DNA from: Arachnia propionica
GTDB taxonomy: Bacteria; Actinomycetota; Actinomycetes; Propionibacteriales; Propionibacteriaceae
Assembly (NCBI RefSeq): GCF_037055325.1
Contig: NZ_CP146373.1
Coordinates: 620,001 to 684,000 of the forward strand
Direction: 5' to 3'
Length of the DNA stretch: 64,000 nt
Shown: piece by piece, positions 35,718-45,067 of the stretch
Numbering within the stretch: the stretch's first letter is position 1
Layout of the letters: each line of letters starts with the position of its first letter
Position numbers and translations under genes: made by a program
Notes under the pieces: generated by a model
Seen by the model: only the letters and a program-made list of their open reading frames with translations
Told to the model about the DNA's origin: nothing
The model's database searches: none

Positions 35718-36958
35718 TGCTGGCCGCGCTGCGCAACCGCGCCTATGCCCGGTTGTTCGCCGCGCAGGTACTGGCCCTGGTCGGGACGGGACTGCTGACG
35801 GTGGCCCTCGGCCTGCTGGCCGTCGATGTCGCGGGGAACGAGGCCGGAATCGTCATGGGCACCGCCCTGACGATCCGCATCATCGCATTCGTGACGATCT
35901 CGCCGGTGATGTCCGCCCTGGTGAACCGGTTGCCCCGGACCACGGTGCTGGTCGGCTCCGATGCGGTGCGCGCGACCATGGCGCTGGTCCTGCCGTTCGC
36001 CACAGAACCCTGGCAAATCTATCTGCTGATCTTCGGCCTGCAGGCCGCCTCCGCCACCTTCACGCCCACCTTCCAGGCCGTCATCCCGCAGGTCCTGCCA
36101 GATGAGGACGAGTACACGGCGGCGTTGTCGTTGTCGCGGCTGGCCTACGATCTGGAGTCGCTGCTCTCCCCCGCCCTGGCGGCCGTCCTGCTGACCGTGA
36201 TGAGCTACCACAACCTGTTCGCGGGCACCGTGTTCGGTTTTCTGGCCTCGATCGCGCTGGTGCTCTGGGCACGCCCGCCCGCCCCGGTGCCCGATGCCCA
36301 GTCCCCCTTCCGGGACCGACTGACCCGCGGGGTTCGCATCTTCCTGCGCACACCGGATCTGCGGGCCCTGCTGGTGCTCAACCTGGTGGTTGCCTGCGGC
36401 ACGGCGATGGTTCTGGTCAACACCGCCGTGCTGGTGAAGACCCGGCTGGGTGGTGACGACTCCGGGGTGGCGTGGTTGCTGGCCGCCTACGGCGCCGGGT
36501 CGATGCTGGTGGCACTTGTCCTTCCCCGGGTCCTGACAAGGCTTCCGGACCTTTCCGCGATGAGGAGCGGGGCCGTTCTGCTTCCCACAGCCCTGGCACT
36601 AGCTGCCGCAACCATCTACATGCCGTCGGGGTCAGTCCACTGGCTGGCCCTGGGGCTCATCTGGCTCCTCCTGGGGGCCGCCACGTCACTGATTGCGACA
36701 CCTTCATCACGCCTGCTCCGCCGTTCGGCCGAAGCGAAGGACCAGCCAGCCGTGTTTGCGGCGCAGTTCTCCCTGAGTCACGCCTGCTATCTGGTTGCCT
36801 ATCCGACGGCAGGCTGGCTGGGCACATGGTTGTCCCTACCCGCAACCTCGCTCCTGCTGGCTGTCATAGCTGCCGCAGCGACCGTTACCTCCTGGCCACT
36901 GGCCCGCTCCAGGCCACCCGAGGGGTCACTTTTGGCAATGCTAACCTTGCGCAAGTGA
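35714..36958 (+). CDS. MFS transporter
   Basis: This 414-residue major facilitator protein has about twelve hydrophobic helices in two halves and starts MMLAALRNRAYARLFAAQVLALVG. ArsR-linked MFS proteins of this type usually export drugs or metals. It overlaps the arsR-like frame upstream and the methyltransferase gene downstream by 4 bp each, so three genes form a tight operon. The substrate is unknown. Confidence 0.85.
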   Translation: MMLAALRNRAYARLFAAQVLALVGTGLLTVALGLLAVDVAGNEAGIVMGTALTIRIIAFVTISPVMSALVNRLPRTTVLVGSDAVRATMALVLPFATEPWQIYLLIFGLQAASATFTPTFQAVIPQVLPDEDEYTAALSLSRLAYDLESLLSPALAAVLLTVMSYHNLFAGTVFGFLASIALVLWARPPAPVPDAQSPFRDRLTRGVRIFLRTPDLRALLVLNLVVACGTAMVLVNTAVLVKTRLGGDDSGVAWLLAAYGAGSMLVALVLPRVLTRLPDLSAMRSGAVLLPTALALAAATIYMPSGSVHWLALGLIWLLLGAATSLIATPSSRLLRRSAEAKDQPAVFAAQFSLSHACYLVAYPTAGWLGTWLSLPATSLLLAVIAAAATVTSWPLARSRPPEGSLLAMLTLRK

Positions 36959-37758
36959 GTACAGTTCCTGAATCACTTCCCTTCGCACATCGGCCAACCG
37001 AAACGGCTCCGGGACACTGGGTGCTGGCTCGCGCGGGCAAACGAGTACTACGGCCCGGGGGATTGGGGCTGACCCGCGCCATGCTCGGACGCTGCTCCCT
37101 TGGTGACAAGGACGTGATCGAGTTGGCCCCCGGCCTCGGACGCACCGCGAAGGAAATCCTCTCGGCGGCTCCTAGCTCCTACACAGGAGTTGACGGCGAC
37201 GCAACGGCAGCGGCGCGCGTCAACGAGGTGGTGAAGTCATCGGGCGGTTCCTGTCTCCAGGGAGATGCCGCGAAAACTGGACTCGACGACGCCTGCGCGG
37301 ACGCAGTGATCGGCGAAGCCATGCTCACAATGCAGAGCCCGCGCGGAAAGGCGGAGATCGTCACCGAGGCGGCCCGGCTCCTGCGGCCCGGCGGCATTTA
37401 TGCAATCCACGAGCTGGGATTGACACCGGACGACATCGACCCGGACATCGGATCGGAGATCTCAAAGGCGCTTGCCAGATCCATCCACGTCAACGCCAGG
37501 CCCATGACCCTGGCGCAGTGGAGCGAGTTGCTGACCGTCCACGGATTGGTCGTCGAATGGACCAGCACCGCCCCAATGTCCCTGTTGAAACTGGGCCGCA
37601 ACTTCGCGGACGAGGGAGTCACCGGGGTGTTGCGCATAGCGAAAAACCTGATCGTCCAGCCCGACCTACGTCGCAGGGTCATGTCCATGCGGCGGACCTT
37701 CACCACATATGAATCATCAATGCGCGGGGTCGCGCTGGTGGCCCGCAAACCCTCCTGA
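36955..37758 (+). CDS. SAM-dependent methyltransferase
   Basis: This 267-residue class I methyltransferase has motif I VIELAPGLGRTAKEIL, the acidic loop GVDGDATAAARV, and motif IV/post-I segments DACADAVIGEAMLTMQ and LLRPGGIYAIHELGL. The GTG start overlaps the MFS stop (GTGA), the natural choice. It resembles UbiE/ArsM-like small-molecule methyltransferases, though it lacks clustered Cys residues expected for arsenite. A cupin gene follows after 15 bp. Confidence 0.82.
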   Translation: MSTVPESLPFAHRPTETAPGHWVLARAGKRVLRPGGLGLTRAMLGRCSLGDKDVIELAPGLGRTAKEILSAAPSSYTGVDGDATAAARVNEVVKSSGGSCLQGDAAKTGLDDACADAVIGEAMLTMQSPRGKAEIVTEAARLLRPGGIYAIHELGLTPDDIDPDIGSEISKALARSIHVNARPMTLAQWSELLTVHGLVVEWTSTAPMSLLKLGRNFADEGVTGVLRIAKNLIVQPDLRRRVMSMRRTFTTYESSMRGVALVARKPS

Positions 37759-37773
37759 ACCCGAAAGGAAAAC

Positions 37774-38127
37774 ATGACCGCCAATCCCACCCTGAGCTAC
37801 GTCCACGGCATGGCCCCCATGATCGAGATCAACGAGGACGCCACCGTTTCCCGCACCATCATGAAAGCGGAGACCTGCCGCGTGGTGCTGTTCTCCTTCG
37901 ACAAGGATCAGGCCCTGAGCGAACACACCGCCGCGATGCCCGCCGTGGTCCAGGTCCTCGAGGGCCGGCTACGCATTGACGCCGATGGGCAGAGCGTCGA
38001 GCTCGTCCCCGGGGATATCCTGCACTTCGGCACTCGCCTCCCCCACGCCGTCCTCGCCCTGGAACCCAGCAAGATGCTGCTGCTGATGCTTGACCCCAAC
38101 GAGAAGGGCGACAAGAAGGAGAAGTGA
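37774..38127 (+). CDS. Small cupin-domain protein
   Basis: This 117-residue single-cupin protein has a conserved barrel (SFDKDQALSEHTAAMPAVVQVLEGRLRI and GDILHFGTRLPHAVLAL). The two cupin motifs keep His residues that could bind a metal. A ribosome binding site (AAAGGAAAAC) precedes the ATG. It follows the methyltransferase closely and probably ends that operon. The reaction is unknown; such proteins can be dioxygenases, isomerases or ligand sensors. Confidence 0.82.
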   Translation: MTANPTLSYVHGMAPMIEINEDATVSRTIMKAETCRVVLFSFDKDQALSEHTAAMPAVVQVLEGRLRIDADGQSVELVPGDILHFGTRLPHAVLALEPSKMLLLMLDPNEKGDKKEK

Positions 38128-38134
38128 CCTCCAG

Positions 38135-39031
38135 TCAGAAGAGCGCTTGGTCCTGTTGGTCCCCCGGTGTCTCATCGGGAGACCAGAACAGGAGCGAATC
38201 AGTGAAACCCGAGATCACCGAGATGAACGCCGCGGGCTGTTCGACCCACGGATAGTGCCCACAGTCATCGATCGCCACGAACTCACCTCGGGCACAAACA
38301 TCGGACAACGCACGCACCGGTGAGCAGCCGACCAAGGCGTCCTCGCTCCCTGCGATGCTCAGGACGGGAACCTCGATCTGGCCGAGCCGGTCGAGCAGAT
38401 CGCCAGGGGGCTCGGCCCCCAGATAGGCCAGGGCCACCTCCAGTCGGCATTCCCCTACCTTCGAGTGGGCCTGCTCCGTCTCCCCCCAGTGGGCGTACCC
38501 CGCCGGGGCGATCGCCCGTTGCCACTGATTGAACGTCGGTTCGTCACGGTAGGTCCTGGGGCCGGTGACGACCCGCCACGCGTCACGGAAGGCCTCTTCT
38601 TTCATGCGCCGCTCCGCGATTTCCTGCCTGTCGGAGACGGCGCGAACCAGCCAGTCAACGGCCGGGGTGATCAGCACGAGGCCCTTGACCCGCGAGGGAT
38701 TCTGCTGAAGGTACCGAACGGCGATCCGGGCCCCCGCCGAGTGAGCCAGCACCAGTTTGGGTCCGCCCCCGAGCGCCTGATCGAGCAGGGCGATATCCTC
38801 GGCCTGCCCCACCCAGGTGGCGCGTCCAGGCTCCTGCGTGACGGGAGATTTCCCCACTCCCCGCAGGTGCGGCAGGACCAGCCGGTTGCTCCCACAGAGC
38901 CCAGCCAGGTCGCACAGGTAGGCGGGATGGCGGGCGGGCCCACCGGCTAGCACGATCGCCGGCTCAGCATCGGCCGGGCCGATCTCATCGAACCACAGTT
39001 CGGTCCCGTCAGCACCTCTATAAAAGGTCAT
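38135..39031 (-). CDS. Alpha/beta hydrolase
   Basis: This 298-residue alpha/beta-hydrolase-fold protein has an oxyanion-type VLAGGPARHP loop, a nucleophile elbow LAHSAGARIAVRYL (Ser in HSAG) and a late His in DDCGHYPWVEQP. It resembles proline iminopeptidase-like or haloperoxidase-like hydrolases (start MTFYRGADGTELWFDEIG). The substrate is unknown. It converges on the cupin gene with a 7-bp gap and follows the TetR gene on the same strand. Confidence 0.85.
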   Translation of the reverse strand: MTFYRGADGTELWFDEIGPADAEPAIVLAGGPARHPAYLCDLAGLCGSNRLVLPHLRGVGKSPVTQEPGRATWVGQAEDIALLDQALGGGPKLVLAHSAGARIAVRYLQQNPSRVKGLVLITPAVDWLVRAVSDRQEIAERRMKEEAFRDAWRVVTGPRTYRDEPTFNQWQRAIAPAGYAHWGETEQAHSKVGECRLEVALAYLGAEPPGDLLDRLGQIEVPVLSIAGSEDALVGCSPVRALSDVCARGEFVAIDDCGHYPWVEQPAAFISVISGFTDSLLFWSPDETPGDQQDQALF

Positions 39032-39073
39032 GATGCGACCCTATGCCTCTTCCTCAAGACCCTGGGGCACCCC

Positions 39074-39655
39074 TCAGTTCTCCCGGAACACCCGAGCTAG
39101 GGCGGACAAGCCACGGTTCATGTATTCCTCCAAAGAACTCGATGCCCCACCCTGCTGCCAGCTCAAGACGGCGGACAGCATCCCGTTCACCAGCGCCGCC
39201 ACTATGAATCGCGCCTCCATCTCGTCGTAACGCCCTCCCGTCACGACGGCCTCAACCGCCTTCTCCGAGAGTTTCGTCAGGTACAACCCGACAGCCACCC
39301 GGATACCCTCGTGCGACGCCCACAGCTTCGTCCTGGCCAGGGTGATGTCGCGGTCGTGGTGGAAGTGTTCCTCGATAACGCCACCAATGCCCTTGTTGAG
39401 AGCATCCAGGATCGTCGCCCCGGCTTCGAGCTCCGCCAGTATCGTCCCGAAGACCGCGTCGTCGTACTCGTCCCGGAACACGAGCCCTTCCTTGGTTCCG
39501 AAATAGCGGTAGATGCTCGACTGCGACACATCGGCCGCTTCGGCCACCTGTTCGACCGTGACGTTGTCGAAGCCCTTCTCCTCGAACAAAGCGAAAGCCG
39601 TGTGCTGGATGTGCCGCATGGCGGCCTGTTTCTTGCGCTGTCTGAGTCCTACCAC
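39074..39655 (-). CDS. TetR-family regulator
   Basis: This roughly 193-residue repressor has an N-terminal TetR HTH (HIQHTAFALFEEKGFDNVTVEQVAEAADVSQSSIYRYFGTKEGLV) and a helical ligand domain. I chose the GTG at 39655, which has AAGGGG upstream; an earlier in-frame GTG at 39703 is possible. It is divergent from an ABC-2 exporter and probably represses it. The hydrolase gene downstream may be part of the same regulon. Confidence 0.85.
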   Translation of the reverse strand: MVGLRQRKKQAAMRHIQHTAFALFEEKGFDNVTVEQVAEAADVSQSSIYRYFGTKEGLVFRDEYDDAVFGTILAELEAGATILDALNKGIGGVIEEHFHHDRDITLARTKLWASHEGIRVAVGLYLTKLSEKAVEAVVTGGRYDEMEARFIVAALVNGMLSAVLSWQQGGASSSLEEYMNRGLSALARVFREN

Positions 39656-39731
39656 CGCGTCCCCTTCCCCGTCCTGGTCCACGATCCTGCCATAGGTCGG
39701 CACCGCAGCCGGGGAGGTGTACCATCACCAT

Positions 39732-40649
39732 ATGAGACAGTTACTTTCAATTGATACTGACTTTCCCATTGTGTTGGAGGATGCGACCAAGCGTTTCGGC
39801 AGCGTCCAGGCGCTCGCAGGCCTCGACCTGAGGGTCCGGCGCGGCACCGTGCACGGTTTCCTCGGGCCGAACGGCGCGGGAAAGTCGACCACGATCCGGG
39901 CCCTTCTGGGCCAGATCCGCCTGAACGGCGGCAGGGCCGCGGTGTTCGGGGCCGACCCCTGGCGCGCCGCCCCGCTGATCCACGAGCACATCGCCTACGT
40001 TCCCGGCGACACTGTCCTGTGGCCCGGGCTCACGGGCGGCGAGTGCATCGACCTGATGGGGCATCTCCAGGGCAGCCAGGACCGGAGCCGACGCGACCAG
40101 CTGATCGAACGCTTCGAACTCGATCCCCGGCGCCGGGTCGGCGGTTATTCCAAAGGCAACAGGCAGAAGGTGGCCTTGATCTCGGCTCTGGCGACTCGGG
40201 CCTCCCTGCTGCTGCTGGACGAGCCGACCTCCGGCTTGGACCCAGTGATGGAACGCCGTTTCGTGGAGACGATCCGAGAGATCGCTGCCGAGGGCCGCAC
40301 GATCCTGTTGAGCAGCCACATCATGAGCGAGGTGGAATTGCTCTGTCACGAGGTGACGATCATCCGAGCCGGGCGCGCCATCGTCACCGACTCCCTCGAC
40401 AACCTCAGGGACCATGCCCATGTGCGCATCGGGGCGCGGCTCGATCGTCCATTGCCCGACGGAATCCTCCCGGAGGGAACGGTGCATGCAACGAACGACG
40501 ACCCGCTGCGGCTGGATCTCTCGGTGCCACCCGATGACGTGATGCCAGTCGTCTCCGCGCTCGTGTCATCGGCTCCCCACGGGTTGACCATAACCCCTGC
40601 GAACCTGGACGACCTGTTCTGGCAGCGCTACGAGGGGAACCTCCGATGA
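39732..40649 (+). CDS. ABC exporter ATP-binding protein
   Basis: This roughly 305-residue ATPase has Walker A GPNGAGKST, a signature GGYSKGNRQKVALI (a variant of the usual SGGQ), Walker B LLLLDEPTSGLDP and an H-loop SSHIMSE. It is of the CcmA/antibiotic-export type. An ATG after the GGGGAGGTG ribosome binding site was chosen over an in-frame GTG inside that site. It is coupled to the permease gene by ATGA overlap and divergent from the TetR gene. Confidence 0.9.
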   Translation: MRQLLSIDTDFPIVLEDATKRFGSVQALAGLDLRVRRGTVHGFLGPNGAGKSTTIRALLGQIRLNGGRAAVFGADPWRAAPLIHEHIAYVPGDTVLWPGLTGGECIDLMGHLQGSQDRSRRDQLIERFELDPRRRVGGYSKGNRQKVALISALATRASLLLLDEPTSGLDPVMERRFVETIREIAAEGRTILLSSHIMSEVELLCHEVTIIRAGRAIVTDSLDNLRDHAHVRIGARLDRPLPDGILPEGTVHATNDDPLRLDLSVPPDDVMPVVSALVSSAPHGLTITPANLDDLFWQRYEGNLR

Positions 40650-42223
40650 GGTGCGCGTCGGGGATGTGGGCCCTGCTCAGGATGCAGTGGCGCACCGCAT
40701 GGCTCTGGTTGCTCCTGTCCCCCACCCTGCTGGCGGCCCTGGTCGTCGCCATCGCTTCCGGGGTGAAGGATCTGTACGGCGAGGAGACCGAACGGACGAT
40801 CTATGCGGCGACCATGGGGGCCTCTCCCGCTCAGATCACCATGAACGGTCGTGGGTACGACCTTGACGTTCTGGGCGGTATCGCCGCTTATGAGGTCGGT
40901 TTCATGGGACAGTTGCTCCTTCCCCTGAGCGGTGTGCTGCTGGCCGTCCGCCTCACCCGCACCCCTGAGTTCACTGGTGTGCTGGAGCTGCTGACCTCCA
41001 CCCGCATCCACAGGACCGCGGTACCGGTCGCGGCGTTTATGTCTCTAATCATTTCGTGGGCGGTGTTCGGCCTGGGGTGCTGGTCGGGCTTGGTGATGTT
41101 GGAATACCCGGCGACGAGCAGCGCCAGTTATTCGCTGGCCATGACCGGGTTCGTCCTGGCCTGGTCCGGGGTGGGTTTGCTGACCGCCCAGGTGGCCAGT
41201 ACACCGCGAGCCGCGAATGGTCTGGGTCTTCTGCTGGCCCTTGCCGGCTACTTGGTCAGGATGATCGTGGACTCGCAGAACTGGCCCGGGGTCTGGGTCT
41301 CCCCGATGAGCTGGGTGGTCGAGGTCCACCCCTGGAACGACCTGCACTGGCCGCCTCTGCTTTCGCTGTTGTTGCTGGCCGCAGGATGTGCGGTCGCCGC
41401 CGCGCTGGGAGCGGCCAATCGCGACCTCGGCTCCGGGCTGCTTCCCACCCGGCTCGGCCGCCCCGGGGCGGGGCGTCTGCTTTCCCGACCTGCGGGGCTC
41501 GCCTGGCGTTCCACACGCGGGGCGGTACTGGGCTGGCTGCTGGGATCGGTGATCTGGGCCACAATTCTGGGATTGATGACCGACGACTTCGCCAGCACGA
41601 TCGCGGCAAATCCCGGTCTGCTCGCGGCCTTCGGTGGGAAAGCAGACGACCTGGCCCCGCAGATCGGTCTACTGCTCGCCTCGGTCTTGGCTGCCGCCGC
41701 CGGGCTTGCCGTGACTTTGAGGTTCGCCGCGGAGGAGTCCCAGGCCCGTTTCGGGTTGTTGCTGTCCGGCAGGATCAGCCGGTGGGGTTGGTGGTTCGGG
41801 TGGCATGTTCTGGCGTTATTCGTGACCGCCATGGTGCTGCTGCTCTCAGCCGCCACGCTCGGGCTGTGTCAGTGGTGGGCGACGGGCGATTCTGCGGCGT
41901 TGAGTGACGACCTGGCCGCGGGTTCCGCTTTCCTGGCCCCTGCACTCGCCATGGTGGGGTTCGGTTCCCTGCTCGTCGGGGTGGCTCCGCAATCGGGTTT
42001 CCTGTCCTGGGGGTTTCCCATCTGGACATTGGTCGTCGGGATGCTCGCGGAGATTTTGCAGCTGCCCGGTTGGGCACGACGGTTCTCCCCCCTCGATTGG
42101 GTTGGTCAGCTCCCGGGTGATGAGGCAGATGGTCTCGCGGTGCTGCTGCTGGCCACGGGCGCCGCGGTCGCGGTCCTGATCGGAGGGTACGCGCTCGACC
42201 GCCGTGATCTGCTTCGTGGTTGA
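40646..42223 (+). CDS. ABC-2 type exporter permease, duplicated
   Basis: This 525-residue protein has about twelve hydrophobic helices in two repeats of six (residues 1-230 and 280-525). It is a fused dimer of the usual six-helix ABC-2 permease, similar to TetR-linked exporters for polyketide antibiotics or lipids. It forms the full transporter with the preceding ATPase. The substrate cannot be predicted. Confidence 0.87.
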   Translation: MRCASGMWALLRMQWRTAWLWLLLSPTLLAALVVAIASGVKDLYGEETERTIYAATMGASPAQITMNGRGYDLDVLGGIAAYEVGFMGQLLLPLSGVLLAVRLTRTPEFTGVLELLTSTRIHRTAVPVAAFMSLIISWAVFGLGCWSGLVMLEYPATSSASYSLAMTGFVLAWSGVGLLTAQVASTPRAANGLGLLLALAGYLVRMIVDSQNWPGVWVSPMSWVVEVHPWNDLHWPPLLSLLLLAAGCAVAAALGAANRDLGSGLLPTRLGRPGAGRLLSRPAGLAWRSTRGAVLGWLLGSVIWATILGLMTDDFASTIAANPGLLAAFGGKADDLAPQIGLLLASVLAAAAGLAVTLRFAAEESQARFGLLLSGRISRWGWWFGWHVLALFVTAMVLLLSAATLGLCQWWATGDSAALSDDLAAGSAFLAPALAMVGFGSLLVGVAPQSGFLSWGFPIWTLVVGMLAEILQLPGWARRFSPLDWVGQLPGDEADGLAVLLLATGAAVAVLIGGYALDRRDLLRG

Positions 42224-42321
42224 AAGGTCAGGCTTGCTCAAACGCACGGTGCCGCGCTCCAGGAACGGGCACGGTTTCCTCTGGATCTCTGGCTTTGACC
42301 GTCTCCAAGTGGAACAATTGA

Positions 42322-43923
42322 GTGATGCACACGCTCCCGGCATCAGCGACGAGACCGACCTCCTTGGTTTCCCCACGCCCACTCTCCGTGGTCGATCTGT
42401 TCCGCGTGGGCATCGGCCCCTCCTCCTCCCACACGGTTGGACCGATGCGCGCCGGGGTGGCCTTCGTCTCGGAATTGGCAGGTTCGCCGCGAGCCAATGA
42501 GGTCAGACGCATCACTATCGACTTGTTCGGTTCTTTGGGGGCCACGGGCCGCGGTCACAGCACCGACCGGGCTGTCCTGCTGGGTCTCGCAGGTCACGCC
42601 CCCGAGACCGTGTCGATTCCCGAGGTCGAATCCCTGCTGCCGGCCTTGGCCGACTCGGGCCGGCTGCCCCTGGCCGGGATCGCACAGGTACCGTTCGACA
42701 TCACCAAGGACATGCGTTTCATCCCCAGGACGGTGCTGCCCTACCACGTCAATGCCTTGACGATCACCGCCTGCAACGCAGTCGGCGAAGTGCTGCTGCG
42801 CCGCACCTACTACTCGATAGGTGGCGGGTTCGTTATGGAGCAGACCAATGACGACCCTCAGGCCCCGCTGGTGCGTCCCTTGGATCGGGCGGTCTCGGAC
42901 GAGGATTCTCCGCAGCCCGATCTTCCCCACCCTTTCAACAAGGCCATGGAATTGTTGAACGCCTGCGACAGGTCCGGTCTGTCGATTGCCCAGCTGGTCT
43001 ACGAAAACGAGACCGCCATGCGACCCGAAGAAGAAGTGGATGCCTACCTCGACCTCGTCGCAAACACGATGTTCGACTGCATCGACGCCGGACTTCAGGA
43101 GTATGGAATCCTTCCGGGCGGCCTCAACGTGTTACGCCGCGCCGGAACCCTGGCGAAGCGGCTGCGAGAACGTGAGGCCTGCCAGCCCCGCGAACTCCCG
43201 GATTCCATGGAGTGGGCCGCCACCTACGCGGATCCGATGCGGTCCATGGACTGGGTGAATCTCTACGCCTTGGCGGTCAACGAGGAGAATGCGGCCGGTC
43301 ATCGCGTGGTCACCGCCCCGACGAACGGTGCAGCCGGCGTGATCCCTGCCGTCATCGGGTTCTTGACCTGCTACTGCCCGGAGGCCGGTGTGCCTTTCGG
43401 GATGTTCACCCCCCTCGACCAGGATGGCCGTTTTCCTTTCCGCCTTTCCCCTGCGGACCGGGAGGGGAACAGCACGAAGCGACGCAGGGCAGTGCATCGT
43501 TTCCTGTTAGCCGGCGCCGCCGTCGGTTCCCTCATCAAGACGAACGCATCCATCGCAGGAGCGGAGGTCGGCTGCCAAGGCGAGGTGGGTTCAGCCTCAG
43601 CCATGGCAGCCGCGGGTCTCGCGCAAGCCTTGGGAGGCACACCCCGCCAGGTGGAAAATGCGGCGGAGATCGCTATGGAGCATTCACTGGGCCTCACCTG
43701 CGACCCGGTCGCCGGACTAGTACAAGTTCCATGTATCGAACGAAACGCCATCGCCGCCAGCAAAGCCATCAACGCCGCCCGCATGGCTATGTGGGGGGAT
43801 GGACGCCACACCGTGAGCCTGGACGTCGTGATCGAGACGATGCGCCAGACCGGCAAAGACATGCTCTCGAAGTACAAGGAGACTTCGGAGGGAGGGCTGG
43901 CCGTCAACGTCGTGGAGTGCTGA
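42322..43923 (+). CDS. sdaA: L-serine ammonia-lyase, iron-sulfur type, single chain
   Basis: This 533-residue enzyme deaminates L-serine to pyruvate. The N-terminal domain (SVVDLFRVGIGPSSSHTVGPM) and catalytic domain are complete. The three Fe-S cysteines are present in GAEVGCQGEVG, GLTCDPVAG and VQVPCIERNA, and the C terminus ends VVEC. It is about 80 residues longer than E. coli SdaA. Part of this is an insertion of about 28-30 residues (TPLDQDGRFPFRLSPADREG region, near 43395-43490) between the conserved PTNGA segment and the Fe-S region. The first 20 residues before LSVVDLF may not be translated. Confidence 0.92.
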   Translation: MMHTLPASATRPTSLVSPRPLSVVDLFRVGIGPSSSHTVGPMRAGVAFVSELAGSPRANEVRRITIDLFGSLGATGRGHSTDRAVLLGLAGHAPETVSIPEVESLLPALADSGRLPLAGIAQVPFDITKDMRFIPRTVLPYHVNALTITACNAVGEVLLRRTYYSIGGGFVMEQTNDDPQAPLVRPLDRAVSDEDSPQPDLPHPFNKAMELLNACDRSGLSIAQLVYENETAMRPEEEVDAYLDLVANTMFDCIDAGLQEYGILPGGLNVLRRAGTLAKRLREREACQPRELPDSMEWAATYADPMRSMDWVNLYALAVNEENAAGHRVVTAPTNGAAGVIPAVIGFLTCYCPEAGVPFGMFTPLDQDGRFPFRLSPADREGNSTKRRRAVHRFLLAGAAVGSLIKTNASIAGAEVGCQGEVGSASAMAAAGLAQALGGTPRQVENAAEIAMEHSLGLTCDPVAGLVQVPCIERNAIAASKAINAARMAMWGDGRHTVSLDVVIETMRQTGKDMLSKYKETSEGGLAVNVVEC

Positions 43924-43993
43924 AACGCACCCTCCGGGCCATGTCGAGCGCTCGGGAGAGCGAAAATGTGGTCCTGGGTGGATGATAGGGCTC

Positions 43994-45049
43994 ATGACGC
44001 GTGCACGATCCAATTCCCCCGCGACGAAAGGCCCGGCTTCTTCCCGGGTTGGGAGACTACTCCCCGGGTGTGCGGTGTGCTTGGCCGCTGCCGGAATCGG
44101 CTACGGAATCAACCTATTCCTGCCTAGTGTCAGCGCGTTGATCATCGCGATCGTGCTGGGGGTACTCCTGACCAATGTCGTCCGCATCCCGGAGGCCCTC
44201 TCCCCCGGTATTGATTTCTCGGCGAAAAAGCTACTGCGCGCGGGGATCATCCTTCTCGGGCTCAAGTTGTCGTTGACCAGCATCATCGACCTGGGTGTGC
44301 CGATGCTGCTGGTGGTCGCGTGCATAGTCACGGGCGGAATGCTGGGAACGGTTCTGCTGGGAAGGCTGCTGCGGGTTCCTCCGACCCTCTCCTTGCTGAT
44401 CGCCTGCGGATTCTCCATCTGCGGGGCCGCCGCCGTGGCGGGGGCCGCCGGGGTCACCGACCCGAACGACGAGGCCGAGGAGGACACCATCACGGCGGTG
44501 GCGCTGGTAGTGATCTTCGGAACCCTGATGATTCCCCTCGTGCCGCTCGTGGCGGGCCTGCTCGGCCTGGATGTCGTGACCGCCGGGAAGTGGGCGGGCG
44601 GCTCCACCCACGAGATCGCCCAGGTGGTGGCGATCGGGGGTGTGATCGGCGGTGGGGCGCTGGCCGTCGCGGTCGTCGTCAAACTCGCTCGTGTGCTGTT
44701 GCTGGCGCCCGTGATCGCGGTCCTGAGTTTCCGGCAGCGCCGGCTTCAACGATCGGAGGTGCCCGGGCGGCGGGCGTCGCGCACGAAACTTCCCCCGATC
44801 GTGCCGCCTTTCATCCTCGGGTTCCTGGCGATGGTGCTGCTGCGTTCCTTCGTGGCGTTGCCTGGGACGGCGCTGGGCGCCGGTGAGACGTTGCAGGTCC
44901 TGCTGCTGGCGGCCGCCATGTTCGGGCTGGGGTGCGGGGTGAGGGTCAGGAACCTCCTGAAGGTCGGCCTGCGCCCCTTTGTCCTGGCGGCCGCATCGAC
45001 GCTGCTGGTCGCGGTGATCGCCCACACCGGGGTCGCGCTGACCGGCTGA
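43994..45049 (+). CDS. YeiH-family (UPF0324) membrane transporter
   Basis: This roughly 351-residue protein has ten or eleven hydrophobic helices and the family signatures ALIIAIVLGVLLTNV, AKKLLRAGIILLGLKLSL, FSICGAAAVAGAAGV and WAGGSTHEIAQVVAIG. YeiH-like proteins are proposed anion (sulfate) exporters; the substrate is not proven. Met at 43994 has AGGG just upstream; another ATG lies 12 bases earlier. It is alone between sdaA and the truncated ligase gene, 18 bp before the latter. Confidence 0.86.
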   Translation: MTRARSNSPATKGPASSRVGRLLPGCAVCLAAAGIGYGINLFLPSVSALIIAIVLGVLLTNVVRIPEALSPGIDFSAKKLLRAGIILLGLKLSLTSIIDLGVPMLLVVACIVTGGMLGTVLLGRLLRVPPTLSLLIACGFSICGAAAVAGAAGVTDPNDEAEEDTITAVALVVIFGTLMIPLVPLVAGLLGLDVVTAGKWAGGSTHEIAQVVAIGGVIGGGALAVAVVVKLARVLLLAPVIAVLSFRQRRLQRSEVPGRRASRTKLPPIVPPFILGFLAMVLLRSFVALPGTALGAGETLQVLLLAAAMFGLGCGVRVRNLLKVGLRPFVLAAASTLLVAVIAHTGVALTG

Positions 45050-45067
45050 GACCAAGCTGACCATCGC

